A DNA stretch of 64,000 nucleotides from Cylicocyclus nassatus (taxonomy: Eukaryota > Nematoda > Chromadorea > Rhabditida > Strongylidae), in NCBI GenBank assembly GCA_958299035.1, contig CATQJL010000316.1, positions 46,869,585 through 46,933,584 of the forward strand, given 5' to 3'. Below, in pieces: positions 47,401-54,302 of this stretch (position 1 is its first letter; every line of letters begins with the position of its first letter). Under the pieces are notes generated by a model that saw only the letters and a program-made list of their open reading frames with translations, ran no database searches and was not told the origin of the DNA. Both the position numbers and the translations under genes were made by a program.

Positions 47401-49878
47401 CGCTATCCCGCGCGGCTGTCGAGTGGGCAGTACATACGGTTGATTTAACTACGCTCATAAACCAGCTCGATACTGCGGTAAGCAACCAGATTATACTCTC
47501 AATACGCATTCACCTATCAACTATCTTTGAAGTTTGCAGCAACAAGCTAACGCAGGAGATCGACTTTGGAATTTTTGTATTACGAGGGCCTAGTTATGCT
47601 GATTCCGAAAATCCACACAGAGAAGTGCGAAACAGGCGAAAAAAAACCTCTAACTAGGGAGCGAACTTAGTAGTTGGGCGGGGTCTTCCACTATGTAAAG
47701 TCACCCTCCCAACTTCCGGAGCTACGTCCTCGATTCCGTCTTTGAGTCACGCGCTCGCGCTAGGCCGGTGCGATGTTACGGCTTACATGAGCGAGAATCT
47801 TTTCGGAAACTGAGAAACTTCACAGATAGGAAGCTTTGCCCAATGCTGAATTCCCCATGTTTTGAGGTACGCCACTGGTAGATACTTTATACTTTTTTCT
47901 CTGGCCTACTACGCATACACACCTTTGAAGTCATGCTGTCTTGTACGTTGCAAACAAGTCCGTTCCATCCATCAGTAATGCAAATTTTCAGGAAAAATTT
48001 GCCATTTGGCCACATACTTTCGCATTTTCTCGTAGTGTGTTCTTCCTGACTCTCGTCCGTTTGTATACCAAATATACCAAATTTGATGTCATATACGCTT
48101 ATGTTCTAGAAGGGTTTCTTGCTATTGCTTACTGCAAGGTTTCGCTTGCGCCTTTAGCAATGTGTCGAAGCGCGCAAGGTGTAGTGAAGTTATAGTTACG
48201 ATAATCCTTCGCTTTCTACCGTAACAATCGCAAGCTTGATTGCCTCCGTTGTACCGGTCATTCCGTTCTTTCAGCTGAGCAATAAGTGAGTAGCAAATTT
48301 CACTACAGATGTCATAAAGGGCTCGTTTTGCGCTAGTTGAATAAAGGATGCATAAACATCGCAACGATCTATGGTGATTCAGTCTTGTTTCCTGAAATTG
48401 TTAGTCCCTAAAATTCTTGAGTATTCAGCCATATCGCACGGATGAAACCCTTTGGGCAGCACTGCAGATGAGTGACGATTTGGAAATGCCAGGGCGATTT
48501 ACAACAAAATGTGTGTCTCAAAAAACAAGCGTACCTTGCATCACACGGTCAGCCAAATATTCTGGTCTTTGAAATTTCAAATTTTTTTGTGTGTTTGTTA
48601 TTACATCTCACATAAGGGTTAAAGAATACGGGATGTTCGGCGGTTTTACTATCATAAAAGGAAACTTATTGCTTATTTATGCTGGTTAGCTAAGATTCTG
48701 CTAGTCACATGAACTCTCGATGCCTACTCATGAAAGGTCTCATCTTATTGTTAGCTGACAGTTAGACATAGGAGGGCTTTGGTCGACATATGAGAGATTT
48801 GGTTCTCTGTTTCCAATCTACTCTTTTATCGTGAAAAAGGACAGCTTCGAAAATTTAGTTGGAAATAAGTAAAGTGAAACGAATTACTTTCCATTCATTC
48901 AATTGAACGCCAGAGGAATTGAATTAGAACTCAGATGCTGGGATGCGAAGAAAAGCTGCACTTATATCTCTTTGTTGGTGTCGTTGTTCTGTGCGATATA
49001 ATGATAGAAGAATAGCAATTCATGGATGACACTATAATATTACGCCTTTGCATTGAGCATCACCTTTGCAACAAATTTTTATGTTTTCATTACGACCTCA
49101 ATAATTCTACGTCTGAAATCTTTGTGCTGAAAACTGGAAACAGTTTTTTTGTGCTTTAGGTTATAGGAGCAACTTTAATGCTGCACTAGCAGAAGTAATG
49201 TCAACTGGCTTTAAGCTTTTTCTAGTAATTTAATAGCCACGCCGCAGCATCATTCTTTCGGCGGCACATTAACTGTCATTATTTTTTAGAAATGTATATT
49301 CCAAATGAATCGAAAGCACACATTATTTTTTGTTCTTTGACTGAAATAAGAATGCTGTTTGCATAATGTTTGTGGTTTGTGCCCGTATAACAAAATCTTG
49401 CTACCAAATCATGCTGACCTTGATCGACTTGATTTACAAATGTTCTTATCCTGAGATCTCGAAAAACTGGTATTATTTGGCAGGCTTTCATACTGGATCT
49501 GGCAGAAGAAGTTTTGTCAGTGTTCTATGTACAGACATATGGCATGCATATTCGGCATCGAGCATTTGCAGCGATTAGCTATGAGTGGAAGGCTTGTCGC
49601 AAATAAAGTGAGAAATTTCAAGAATGGACGATTGGAAGCAACTGGAATAAGTCATTCAGCCTTTTCCAAGTTTCGACTATGCAATTGTTGACTGCGTACA
49701 CGAGTTATTATTCAATAGAACGCATTTGGGACAGGTCAATGAACATTTAAACTTGGAAATCTATCGAGATCTTGAACCTGTGAGTTTCAAAAACGAATAT
49801 TGTGCGAAGGTAAAATATCAAGTCTGTCGCGCCAACAACTGTAGCGGAGCAATTTACATTGAGACAGTGCACTTTTGA
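17386..49878 (+). CDS. Core-2/I-branching-type beta-1,6-GlcNAc transferase (GT14), giant split gene
   Basis: Family members are Golgi type II membrane enzymes that add beta-1,6-GlcNAc branches or related sugars to glycans. The acceptor here is unknown. Exons: 17386-17460, 17512-17661, 27601-27748, 47123-47287, 47335-47477, 48429-48547, 49484-49607 and 49660-49878. All directly testable splice phases agree and no exon contains a stop. Family motifs appear in order: CGRVLAGDKGYIESL, NRPILKYRNLDMNCSEIRSR, LEGLPFGVAHARIVYE, HPQNIFCYSID, IIQNHDMMIKT, KWDARSLKLFRN, SLSRAAVEW, DETLWAALQ (its Glu probably corresponds to the catalytic base of C2GnT), PGRFTTKC and FDYAIVDCVHELLFNRTHLG. Introns are 51, 9939, 19374, 47, 951, 936 and 52 nt. 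The N-terminal signal anchor was not found. The central exon expected between 27748 and 47123 was also not found. The two halves could instead be fragments of paralogues. Confidence 0.75.
17512..17661 (+). CDS. GT14 gene, exon with NRP and LPFGVAHARIVYE motifs
   Basis: 150 nt, 50 codons, acceptor CGACTTTTAG and donor GTAAAA, phase 0 at both ends. It contains YNRPILKYRNLDMNC, IRSRVLP and GLPFGVAHARIVYE, which are hallmarks of the start of the GT14 Branch domain. Confidence 0.85.
18098..19193. mobile_element. Palindromic mariner-type MITE
   Basis: Ends TTAAGTTGTCAAGAAAATAA and the inverse CTTGACAACCTAA are flanked by TA (18096-18097, 19194-19195). It folds back over nearly its whole length; both arms carry a TTGCTTTGTTAAAGCAAGC-type block, a CAACATAGGGTAAG block and the family word AGAGCTTGCTTTGCTCT. 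It is non-coding and sits in the first giant GT14 intron, directly upstream of the Penelope-like element. Confidence 0.85.
19395..21525 (+). pseudogene. Penelope-like retroelement: RT plus GIY-YIG endonuclease, broken
   Basis: One frame (19395-20516) gives the RT start (STSDKEGKFVIIPHHLDIAI), the palm motif MESFDVNALYTNISHES and GLAMGQRLAP. A second frame (20444-21412) gives CIYIDDCFIICATQ, YRKPTNKN, a Cys-rich C-x4-C-x2-C-x6-C block and the GIY-YIG core VIYMISCDDCGEEYMGETAR. A third frame (21289-21525) gives the ending SARKCLEAFWIHAKTPKMNR. RT with a YIDD box and C-terminal GIY-YIG is diagnostic of Penelope-like elements. The copy is dead: two frame changes and three in-frame TAG stops (19959, 20152 and 20750). 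The last falls where the family has a Trp before YRKPT. It lies in a GT14 intron in the same orientation as the gene. Confidence 0.88.
21760..21794 (+). ncRNA. Degenerate hammerhead-ribozyme-like motif downstream of the Penelope-like element
   Basis: The layout is stem I strand GGCT, core GTGAAGA, stem II AGGC-GATC-TGCC, GAAAC, then GCT and stem I strand AGCC. Stem I pairs perfectly. Compared with the hammerhead consensus (CUGANGA, GAAA, UH), the core has C3 changed to G, and U16.1 is C, so it is probably inactive. Hammerhead motifs are known in Penelope-like elements. A better-preserved relative is at 54216-54250. Confidence 0.45.
21891..22106. mobile_element. Small TIR element with GTATAAGCCGC arms
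   Basis: CCCTATCTTCAGGTGTATAA at the left is mirrored by TTATACACCTGAAAATAGGG at the right, each with an adjoining GCCGC / GCGGC. No clear TSD. About 215 bp, non-coding. Confidence 0.55.
22110..22610. mobile_element. Truncated palindromic mariner-type MITE
   Basis: An inverted repeat is centred near 22265, with arms sharing CATAAACATAAGTT and its inverse. It is followed by a right end GACTTTCGGACCAACCTAA flanked by TA (22611-22612). The matching left end is missing, probably lost to the neighbouring element. Confidence 0.55.
22613..22725. mobile_element. Helitron 3'-end fragment
   Basis: It ends GGGTACGCCAGCTAG followed by T, the same ending as the Helitron at 40470-41055 (GGGTATGCCAGCTAG/T). 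The upstream sequence around GGAGCTGGGAGTTGG also resembles that element's interior. The 5' end is missing. Confidence 0.5.
23008..24794. mobile_element. GC-rich TIR element with 5-bp TTAGG flanks
   Basis: CTCGTATGCACGTACATCCC at the left is mirrored by GGGATGTACGTGCATACGGG at the right, and both ends abut TTAGG (23003-23007, 24795-24799). GC-rich foldback modules of the AGGGGATC / GATCCCCT type recur inside at 23000-23160, 23580-23690, 24085-24180 and 24640-24770. They are separated by AT-rich non-coding DNA. Confidence 0.6.
24968..25112 (+). repeat. 145-bp direct repeat, copy 1
   Basis: Nearly identical to 26356-26500 (one difference noticed). It lies 1.24 kb upstream in the same orientation. 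Because the pair flanks a unique segment it could be a miniature terminal-repeat retroelement, but there are no TG...CA ends, so a local duplication is equally possible. Confidence 0.75.
25480..25715 (+). pseudogene. LINE endonuclease fragment
   Basis: Two adjacent frames give DDKRLIIVGDFDLYIDWF and then FLDYFINTEFKQHVSYPIHA followed by NNILDIIM. The GDF...DW and H...LDII pattern is that of the apurinic-type endonuclease domain of non-LTR retrotransposons. It is broken by a frameshift near 25550 and both ends are missing. Confidence 0.65.
26356..26500 (+). repeat. 145-bp direct repeat, copy 2
   Basis: Partner of 24968-25112. The shared segment begins TTTTTCTAATAAAG and ends GCTAAAATCAAAT; flanking sequences differ on both sides. 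Confidence 0.75.
27601..27748 (+). CDS. GT14 gene, exon with HPQNIFCYSID motif
   Basis: 148 nt after acceptor TTTTTCGAATTTCAG. It starts in phase 0 and ends in phase 1 at donor GTGCGT. It encodes SYEFIEDELRSSYHPQNIFC and then YSID, with SKCLPNVLLTP near its end. It joins in frame to the exon at 17512-17661 across 9.9 kb of transposon-filled intron. Confidence 0.85.
28317..28904. mobile_element. MITE of the CTCAGATAATCGC family, copy 2
   Basis: Termini CTCAGATAACCGC and GGCGATTATCTGAG are flanked by CA (28315-28316, 28905-28906). The interior hairpins around GCGGACTTTCCGCG and AGGTACTTTCCGC...GAAAGTACC are conserved with the other copies. Confidence 0.8.
29260..29985. repeat. Decayed foldback, probable mariner-type MITE remnant
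   Basis: Inverted segments (AAATTTTCAGCCTTCTACA near 29630 and TGTAGAAGGCTGAAAG near 29730) form a palindrome. Sequence at 31191-31220 resembles the AGAGCTTGCTTTGCTCTATCG word of the other MITEs. The Mutator-like element at 30030-31182 was therefore probably inserted into its right arm. Confidence 0.45.
30030..31182. mobile_element. Mutator-like non-autonomous element with 9-bp TSD
   Basis: Flanked by ATCCTATAG on both sides (30021-30029, 31183-31191). Terminal inverted repeats of about 150-190 bp include GTTAGGTACCCAGC and TAGCTGCTAGAACAGCTCAC. The left end holds three copies of a 26-bp unit (30041-30118), while the right end has fewer. A 9-bp TSD plus long TIRs is the Mutator-like signature. 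The 0.8-kb centre has no recognised coding capacity. Confidence 0.8.
31418..32003. mobile_element. MITE of the CTCAGATAATCGC family, copy 3
   Basis: Complete, with CA on both sides (31416-31417, 32004-32005). It is inserted into or against an inverted partial copy at 32004-32462. Confidence 0.8.
32004..32592. mobile_element. Two partial copies of the same MITE family
   Basis: 32004-32462 is an inverted partial copy. It shares subfamily-specific bases with copy 3 (for example CTAAGATAAAGTACC). It ends GGCGATTATCTGAG. It is followed at 32463-32592 by the terminal part of another copy ending GGCGATTATCCGAG. The arrangement suggests repeated self-insertion or duplication. Confidence 0.7.
32878..33318. 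repeat. Dispersed TTCACGCGCAAAATTT repeat, two related units
   Basis: Two units (about 32878-33000 and 33185-33318) share TTCACGCGCAAAATTT, a CACATT...TTAAGCG block and AAAATCTACT. A GCGCGCAATTGGCTGGCGTC block is present in opposite orientations. A third, palindromic relative is at 46226-46455. Non-coding. Confidence 0.6.
33319..35480. other. Intron sequence, nothing recognised
   Basis: No exon, repeat partner or RNA gene was recognised. I looked here for the missing GT14 exon (D-S-x-G-H-N) without success. Confidence 0.3.
35489..36615. mobile_element. Palindromic hAT MITE with perfect 8-bp TSD
   Basis: Ends CAGGGTAAAGCGGGGGGTGC and the inverse GCACCCCCCGCTTTACCCTG are flanked by GTCGTGTC on both sides (35481-35488, 36616-36623). 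The element is a foldback centred near 36035, where GGCCTGCGGCACC blocks meet. It shares sequence with the 1004-4095 element and shows the empty site of the mariner-type insertion found there. Confidence 0.9.
36630..38260. other. Intron sequence with a small hairpin repeat
   Basis: Mostly unremarkable. A poly-G tract lies near 37620. At 38090-38180 the unit TTAGGATATTTTAAGAAGTC occurs twice, and the first copy continues into a TTTTAAGAAGTC / GACTTCTTAAAA hairpin. Confidence 0.4.
38627..39160 (-). pseudogene. hAT transposase C-terminal (dimerisation) remnant
   Basis: The frame encodes a segment with RSGSFPITYRKNLMDLLAKL and VPVPTSTAEVERGFSIYSVI, followed by RTQRRTRTTVEHLIRREYLV. This matches the hAT-family C-terminal dimerisation region (S-x-A-x-V-E-R-x-F-S and a basic R-x-R segment) seen in ZNF862/KIAA-type proteins and hAT elements. 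Catalytic parts further upstream are not recognisable, so this is a fragment. It is antisense to the GT14 gene. Confidence 0.7.
39511..39835. repeat. 72-bp tandem duplication followed by a hAT-family left-end fragment
   Basis: TTCTTGACAGTCTCCTTATC starts at 39511 and again at 39583 with the following sequence also shared. From about 39650 (GGGGTGTGGCAC) to 39835 the sequence matches 1014-1195 inside the 1004-4095 element, including the same two poly-C tracts. Confidence 0.7.
40470..41055 (+). mobile_element. Non-autonomous Helitron with internal foldback
   Basis: The 5' end TCTTATATATAAAGC follows A. The 3' end is a CGGC-GGA-GCCG hairpin (41031-41041) followed closely by CTAG and then T, matching the Helitron rules (TC start, hairpin, CTRR end, A/T target). 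A TGTATGTCTGTC microsatellite follows the 5' end. Unusually, the interior is a large inverted repeat (about 40550-41030) with a perfect palindrome at 40707-40766. There is no Rep/helicase frame. Confidence 0.75.
41200..41940. repeat. Direct repeat pair with an inverted middle copy
   Basis: 41205-41425 and 41720-41940 are direct copies (shared TTAGCTTGCTCCA, GCCGGGAAGCAAAGAAGCCC and ATAGGCCGTCGACTTTTTTC). Between them, 41600-41690 carries an inverted relative (GTCGACGGTCTAGG, CTTTCGAATGGTATA). Non-coding. Confidence 0.65.
42160..42737. mobile_element. MITE of the CTCAGATAATCGC family, copy 4
   Basis: CTCAGATAATCGCCGGGGGC to GGCGATTATCTGAG, flanked by CT (42158-42159, 42738-42739). The hairpin modules are the same as in the other copies. 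Confidence 0.8.
43430..43810 (+). pseudogene. LINE reverse-transcriptase C-terminal remnant
   Basis: Frames give a LK(I/L)K...MHFG segment (43475-43510), then VGILINDQLDYL (43588-43620), then LPHLEYASPFGISFQKDY (43660-43710). These correspond to the K-x-V-M-H-F-G, D-L-G-x-x-x-D and R-P-x-L-E-Y-A motifs at the end of non-LTR RT domains. They are broken by several frame changes and stops. Confidence 0.55.
44298..45741. mobile_element. Nested foldback elements with CCGTATTCATCAAC ends
   Basis: GGCCGCATTCATCAACAAAC (44298) and GGCCGTATTCATCAACAAAC (44821) face inverted ends such as GTTCGTTGATGAATTCGGC (45725-45742). The region is full of short AGGGTTAA / TTAACCCT-type inverted words (44330-45010, 45540-45740). 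At least two overlapping or nested copies are present. Confidence 0.55.
44359..44809. mobile_element. TIR element with CAAGGGAA ends and TCA TSD
   Basis: CAAGGGAATGGTCAG and the inverse CTGACCATTCCCTTG are flanked by TCA on both sides (44356-44358, 44810-44812). It is inserted inside the foldback described above. A larger relative is at 62252-62889. No coding capacity. Confidence 0.75.
46226..46455. repeat. Palindromic member of the TTCACG-CAAATTT repeat family
   Basis: AGTGTGCTTGCACTGAAGGT and its inverse ACCTTCAGTGCAAGCACACT lie about 100 bp apart and converge on a GCGCGCAATTGGCCGGCGTC block. Related to 32878-33318. Confidence 0.65.
46690..46985. repeat. Diverged half-copy of the 0.2-5.5 kb foldback
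   Basis: Shares, in order, TGATAGCGGTC, CTCACTGGGTGC, GGACTGAGG and AACGTAGGCCCG with 4098-4350. Only one arm is present. Confidence 0.6.
47123..47287 (+). CDS. GT14 gene, QNHD/KWDARSLKLFRN exon
   Basis: Acceptor TTGATCATACAG, or alternatively CTATTATTCAG 11 nt further in; donor GTGCGT, phase 1. It encodes IIQNHDMMIKTVYETASILK, GGAND and KYKWDARSLKLFRN, aligned with the centre of the Branch domain. In family members this is preceded by a D-S-x-G-H-N segment that I could not locate. Confidence 0.85.
47335..47477 (+). CDS. GT14 gene, SLSRAAVEW exon
   Basis: After a 47-nt intron (acceptor TTGACACCAG) the phase-1 codon completes as Glu. It encodes KVQCSLSRAAVEWAVHTVDL and then TTLINQLDTA, and ends in phase 0 at donor GTAAGC. 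The LSR-x3-E/F-x-V segment is conserved across GT14. Confidence 0.85.
48429..48547 (+). CDS. GT14 gene, DETLW / PGRF exon
   Basis: Acceptor GAGTATTCAG, phase 0 in, phase 2 out (donor GTCAGC). It encodes PYRTDETLWAALQ, EMPGRFTTKC and SVPCITR. The D-E-x-x-W segment matches the one holding the catalytic Glu in vertebrate C2GnT; that assignment is by family analogy. Confidence 0.85.
49484..49607 (+). CDS. GT14 gene, cysteine-rich LSYWIW exon
   Basis: The acceptor TATTTGGCAG completes the phase-2 codon as Arg. The exon encodes LSYWIWQKKFCQCSMYRHMA, CIFGIEHLQRL and LVANK, and ends in phase 0 at donor GTGAGA. This is the usual W-x-W, Cys-rich, I-F/G-x-E-D/H-L segment of nematode GT14 enzymes. Confidence 0.85.
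49660..49878 (+). CDS. GT14 gene, last exon and stop
   Basis: After a 52-nt intron (acceptor GTCATTCAG) it encodes FDYAIVDCVHELLFNRTHLG, EIYRDLEP and then an in-frame Cys-containing tail (YCAKVKYQVCRANNCSGAIY) to a TGA at 49876-49878. A possible donor GTGAGT at 49780 would instead remove that tail, but the continuous frame looks genuine. Confidence 0.75.
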   Translation, partial: PFPSFDYAIVDCVHELLFNRTHLGQVNEHLNLEIYRDLEPVSFKNEYCAKVKYQVCRANNCSGAIYIETVHF

Positions 49879-49879
49879 G

Positions 49880-50866
49880 CAATAATATGAGACACGTTAA
49901 ACATCTAGTACTATCCTATTACTTGTTGGCTTCTTCTTAATCAATGGAGGATAGAGCAATGATGGTTATTGCGAGCATAGATGCAGCAAAACCTTGTGTA
50001 TAAGGGTATATGTATTAGGCTCAACATCTAGTCAGAGCCAGAGCAGCCCACATATGTGATGTTTCCTTTTTGACTGTCCCCTTCAGTTTTCGTGCTCTGT
50101 AGGAACGCTTGTGCGCAACGTTTTGGGATACGCCTTTGTTCGTCTATAGTAATCTCAAGGCCCGACGTCGGTTTACAGCCTTGTTGGGAACGGATTTCTA
50201 CTTGACTTCATTCTCATAAAGGCCCGCTTGATACATTTGCAATGGACGTAGGTTTCTGTGAAGTAGTCAACATTACAAGTTTTCATTTATTTATTTATCT
50301 GACGCGCACGCGTGCACATTAATACAGTGAACGAAAGCACCACACAAACAACTAGCCAAAGAAAACAGCAAACGCCTAACTAAACCAGCTCAAGTAACCG
50401 GCTAAAAACTTTTATGGGGTTAGAAAGGGTTAAGCTTGTTTAGACGAGTTTGAGATAACAGGTGTAGAGGGCCAACTGTCTGTCTTATGCCCTCTGCTCT
50501 TAGGAAAAATGCTCTTATTCAAACATGCAGCTGTATGTGTGTGAAGCGGCTTTGGTAGTATTAGCGGTAAAACCCGCCTGTTTCTTGAGAAAGAGCAGAA
50601 CTCCGAGAGATTACACAAGGCAAAAAGTTTCAAGCCAAACAAGCTATTTCAAAACAGCGAAGTAATGGGATGGAACCGGATTCAAACCAACGCATGAATT
50701 ACAAGTGTATTGAAACACCGACCATCAGGCGGCGATAATTTGTACCAAGGTTCTATGAAGTGGAATTTGATCAAACATAAGTTAGGGCTCGACAAAAAAA
50801 GTCGTTCTTCACATTCCCTCGACCACAATTAAGTAAAGTACCAGAACAGAACCGGCCGACGAAAGA
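49880..50866. other. Downstream region of the GT14 gene
   Basis: No further GT14 exon or second gene was recognised. A possible weak polyadenylation word (AATAAT) lies just after the stop at 49878. Confidence 0.3.
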
Positions 50867-50868
50867 TA

Positions 50869-51818
50869 TTAGGTTGTCCGGAAATTAATGCAGGTTTTGA
50901 ATTCCAACCGCAATAAGTCATACATTTCTCATTTCTAAGTAGGTTGCAATACATCATTCGATAGAGCAAAGCAAGCTCTACAAGATGGCAGTTTTGATTT
51001 TGCAACAGCTCTAATCCACCACGAGTTTCGAGCCAAAAACTAAAAAGATTCAACTACTCAAAAAATCGAGAAAAATCGTAACTCAGTTCATAAAAATCCT
51101 ACAAAAATTCTAATTCGCTCACGTAAACACTATCCACATAAGACATCTATGTACGCCGTTGCCGTACTTTTTTCTCGGTTAGAAACCAAGAAAACGAAGA
51201 TTTTCATGTTTCTGCCAAAGTGATCCTGTGCCGTTCCCACATAAGTAGTTGTATACTACTTTACCTGTAGAAGTACAAACGTAAATTTACAGCTCTCTAC
51301 AAGCTTCAGTTCTCGAGAAATTTGAATTTTAGCTTGAGCCACATGACTAGGAAAAGTGTATTCGATATTTCTCGAAAACTAAAGCTTCTAGAGAGCTAGA
51401 AATTTAGGTTTATACTTCTACAGGTAAAGTAGTATACAACTACTTATGTAGGAACGGCACAGGATCACTTTGGCAGAAACATGAAAATCTTCGTTTTCTT
51501 GGTTTCTAACCGAGAAAAAAAACGGCAACGGCGTACATATACGTCTTATGTGGACAGTGTTTACGTGAGCGAGTTAGAATTTTTGTAGGATTTTTATGAA
51601 CTGAGTTACGATTTTTCTCGATTTTTTGAGTAGTTGAATCTTTTTAGTTTTTGGCTCGAAACTCGTGGCGGATTAGAGCTGTTGCAAAATCAAGACCGCC
51701 GTCTTGTAGAGCTTGCTTTGCTCTATCGAATGATGTATTGCAACCTACTTAGAAATGAGAAGTGTATGACTTATTGCGGTTGGAATTCAAAACCTGCATT
51801 AATTTCCGGACAACCTAA
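50869..51818. mobile_element. Near-perfect palindromic mariner-type MITE
   Basis: TTAGGTTGTCCGGAAATTAA and its inverse are flanked by TA (50867-50868, 51819-51820). The two arms are nearly identical; mirror frames at both ends encode almost the same peptide. The arms carry the AGAGCAAAGCAAGCTCTACA word shared with 18098-19193. Confidence 0.9.
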
Positions 51819-51917
51819 TAGTAAGCACATGGGCAAGCGAGAATCAAGAAAGAAATGAGAAATAAAATAAAAGCAAAAAATGTTCGAAAAAATTGACAGA
51901 ACTACAACAATCGTAAC

Positions 51918-53035
51918 CAGATTGAGCAAAATATCAGGCACAGTGGCTTGGAAACGCCCCCCCCCCTCCTTCCAGGAAAGACCCCGAACGACCCCCTCTT
52001 AATTCTCTCCACCTCCAGAACCTCAGAGTGTGACACTTTGTAGGAGAGGAGTCTGTCCTGCAGAGTTTTTGAATTTTAGGTACTACATGATCGCTTTTCT
52101 GTGATTGTGATGTTACAAGTACACGCAATTTGACGGCGGATTTTGATGTGAATCGCCCTATTGAACGAGCCAGAATTTCTCCCCAGGGGTGGAGTGTTTT
52201 GCTCCAAATTTTCACTGAGGCAAGAAGAGGTTATGAGCTCAATACTCATACCAGGAATGGACTGATTTTTGAATTTTGAAGACAAGTTAAGCGGGTCAGG
52301 CGCAAGGCTACGAAAGCTCAGGCGGCCTGACCTTTTGAGGGGTTGCGCCCGACCCCATTAACTTCATCTCCGAAGAGCTTTTTCATCCAAGTTTTATGTA
52401 ATTTGCTAGCACAAACCTCGAACATTCTACAGTAGGTGTTTGAGCTTAGCTCGAATAGTTTCGGCTTTGTGGCAATCCGCGAAGCTAGTGAAAAACGCGA
52501 TGTTTGGAATATTGACAGTACTTCCTAATCCACTATTTGAAAGCGATATGAATTCTATCTAATATAGACTGATAGGGAACATTACTTTGTTGAGAGTATA
52601 AAATGCTGACTTCTTTCACTTTTAAAACCCAGTTAATCATGTATGAATTTCAGGCTTATTAGACGAAGAAAACGCTAGAGAATGTAATAGGTAATGGTTC
52701 GTAGTGCTAGTAGAGGTAATTTGATATGCTAATTATGGAAACTATGTTAAATTTACACAGCAAGCTTTTTGGTGACCTTAGTAGGTCAGGTAAGGGATGG
52801 AGAATTGAAACTTGGCTGAAACTTCGATGGAGTCAATCAATATGCTGGTCAACAGGCATCTCAATTCTATTGGAGTTGTGATATGCATCGGTCCACAGCT
52901 TTTTCTTCACCTTACTCGATCGTAGTATTTCCCTACTTTTGAATGAACTCGATTCTTGATCTCCCCCCCCCCCCCCAATCTTACCACCAATACGACCCCC
53001 CAGGTCGGGCGCGCCTGACCCCACGCTCAACCCTG
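51918..53035. mobile_element. hAT-like family copy
   Basis: The right end CCTGACCCCACGCTCAACCCTG matches the family terminus. The left end CAGATTGAGC is eroded. Flanks ATCGTAAC and ACCATAAC share only 5 of 8 bases. The interior follows the motif order of 1004-4095 without its two insertions. Confidence 0.6.
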
Positions 53036-54140
53036 ACCATAACATACCCCAAAGACCTGAATAATACTTGAACAACATGATAGAAAACCAAGCTATCAAA
53101 AGGAAGTAACACTGCTCAAAAGTTCAGACATCAGCTTTTTTCATTCTTTTGTTTGGGGCTCTGCCGCAACTCGCTGACACAATATTAAAGGGTGAGTGCT
53201 AAAGTTGCGCAGCGGAAGAACAAATAGTTAATTAATCCAGTCTGGTGTGGTTTGATAGAATGCAGATTGAAACCACTCAGATTAGTACCAATAAGTTTGT
53301 AGATCCAAAATTTACTTGCTTTCAATTTGATTTCCATGCAGAGAATACGAAAAAAGTCCGGTCAGATATTATATTAGGTCGTTCTAAAAGTAATTTCGCT
53401 TTTTTAAACGCCACATTTGATGGAACAAAGATTTCTAAGTGATTTTAATAGCATTCAAAACAGCATTTCATCCTCTATCTAACAGTAATGAAATCGCCCA
53501 TTGAGTGCGCTTTCGGAAAATAATCAAATCTACGACCCATGCTTTTTAAGATATTCAAGTCTCACAATTTTTTAAAAGTTTTATATCAATTTTCAGAAGA
53601 AGTTCAAGTAAGGGTTCGATAGAGAAAGCATTATAGAATACAGCGCAACTTTTTCCTTTTCGTATCTCGCCGTAATTTTTCAAAAGATATTTTAACAAAA
53701 CCATCGAATTTTGGCAGGGCTACATCAGCCACGATCGCGTCAAACATCATAATTACTCGGAATTTGAGATTTCCAAGATGGCACTATGAATTAACAGTCA
53801 TTTTACAAAGCAAGTGAGAGTTTACGGATTCGAAATATCAAATTTCGAGCTTTTCGGGTGCAGGCTGGGGCTCGTTAAAATAATGAGTTGTGATGATTTT
53901 ATTCCCGAAAAGTAAGCGAATCGAAAACAAAAAAATACCCGTTAGAAAGAGGAGAAAATGCTGCATCGAATAGTGCCCTAGCTGCTCCTATTTTGCTGTT
54001 CTACGAGGATTTAGCTGTCCAAGTATGGAAGTCGGAAGCTCAGTTAAAATTCTGTTAAAAATATATGACAAGCTATGGAAAGAAGAAAAAAAGTTGTTTC
54101 GCATTCTGTAGGGTTTGCTCTATAAAGAGCTTGCTTGTAC

Positions 54141-54302
54141 CGTAGGTCCTCTTGTCTTTAAAGCTGGGCATCTTCTGGATTCTTCTGCATCTTCATTTTC
54201 CGCATCTTCTTTTCAGCCTCTGAAGATGGCGTAAAGCCGAAACGTCAGGCAATAACTAGTATATCATCTATACCAACCTGTTACGGCACAATAAAACTGA
54301 AT
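54141..54302 (+). mobile_element. 162-bp short retroelement insert, Penelope-like LTR type
   Basis: Flanked by AGCTTGCTTGTAC (54128-54140) and AGCTTACCTGTAC (54303-54315), an 11/13-matching duplication. It ends TTACGGCACAATAAAACTGA. It contains a hammerhead-like motif at 54216-54250 of the same architecture as the one behind the Penelope-like element at 19395-21525. Classification as a Penelope-related end is inferred from that motif. Confidence 0.5.
54216..54250 (+). ncRNA. Hammerhead-ribozyme-like motif
   Basis: Stem I GCCT pairs with AGGC. The core CTGAAGA fits CUGANGA. Stem II GGC/GCC has a GTAAA loop and one unpaired T before it, followed by GAAAC and a GTC cleavage triplet. Stem III would be only two pairs with no loop, as in the minimal hammerheads of Penelope-like elements that are thought to need dimerisation. 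Activity is not shown by sequence alone. Confidence 0.6.

Noticed and set aside
50665..50735. tRNA-like sequence on the minus strand with a box-B-like GGTTTGAATCC
   Set aside because: A T-arm-like word is present, but I could not build matching acceptor, D and anticodon stems.
50829..51858. Two nearly identical 74-codon frames suggesting a duplicated protein
   Set aside because: They are mirror images created by the MITE palindrome at 50869-51818.
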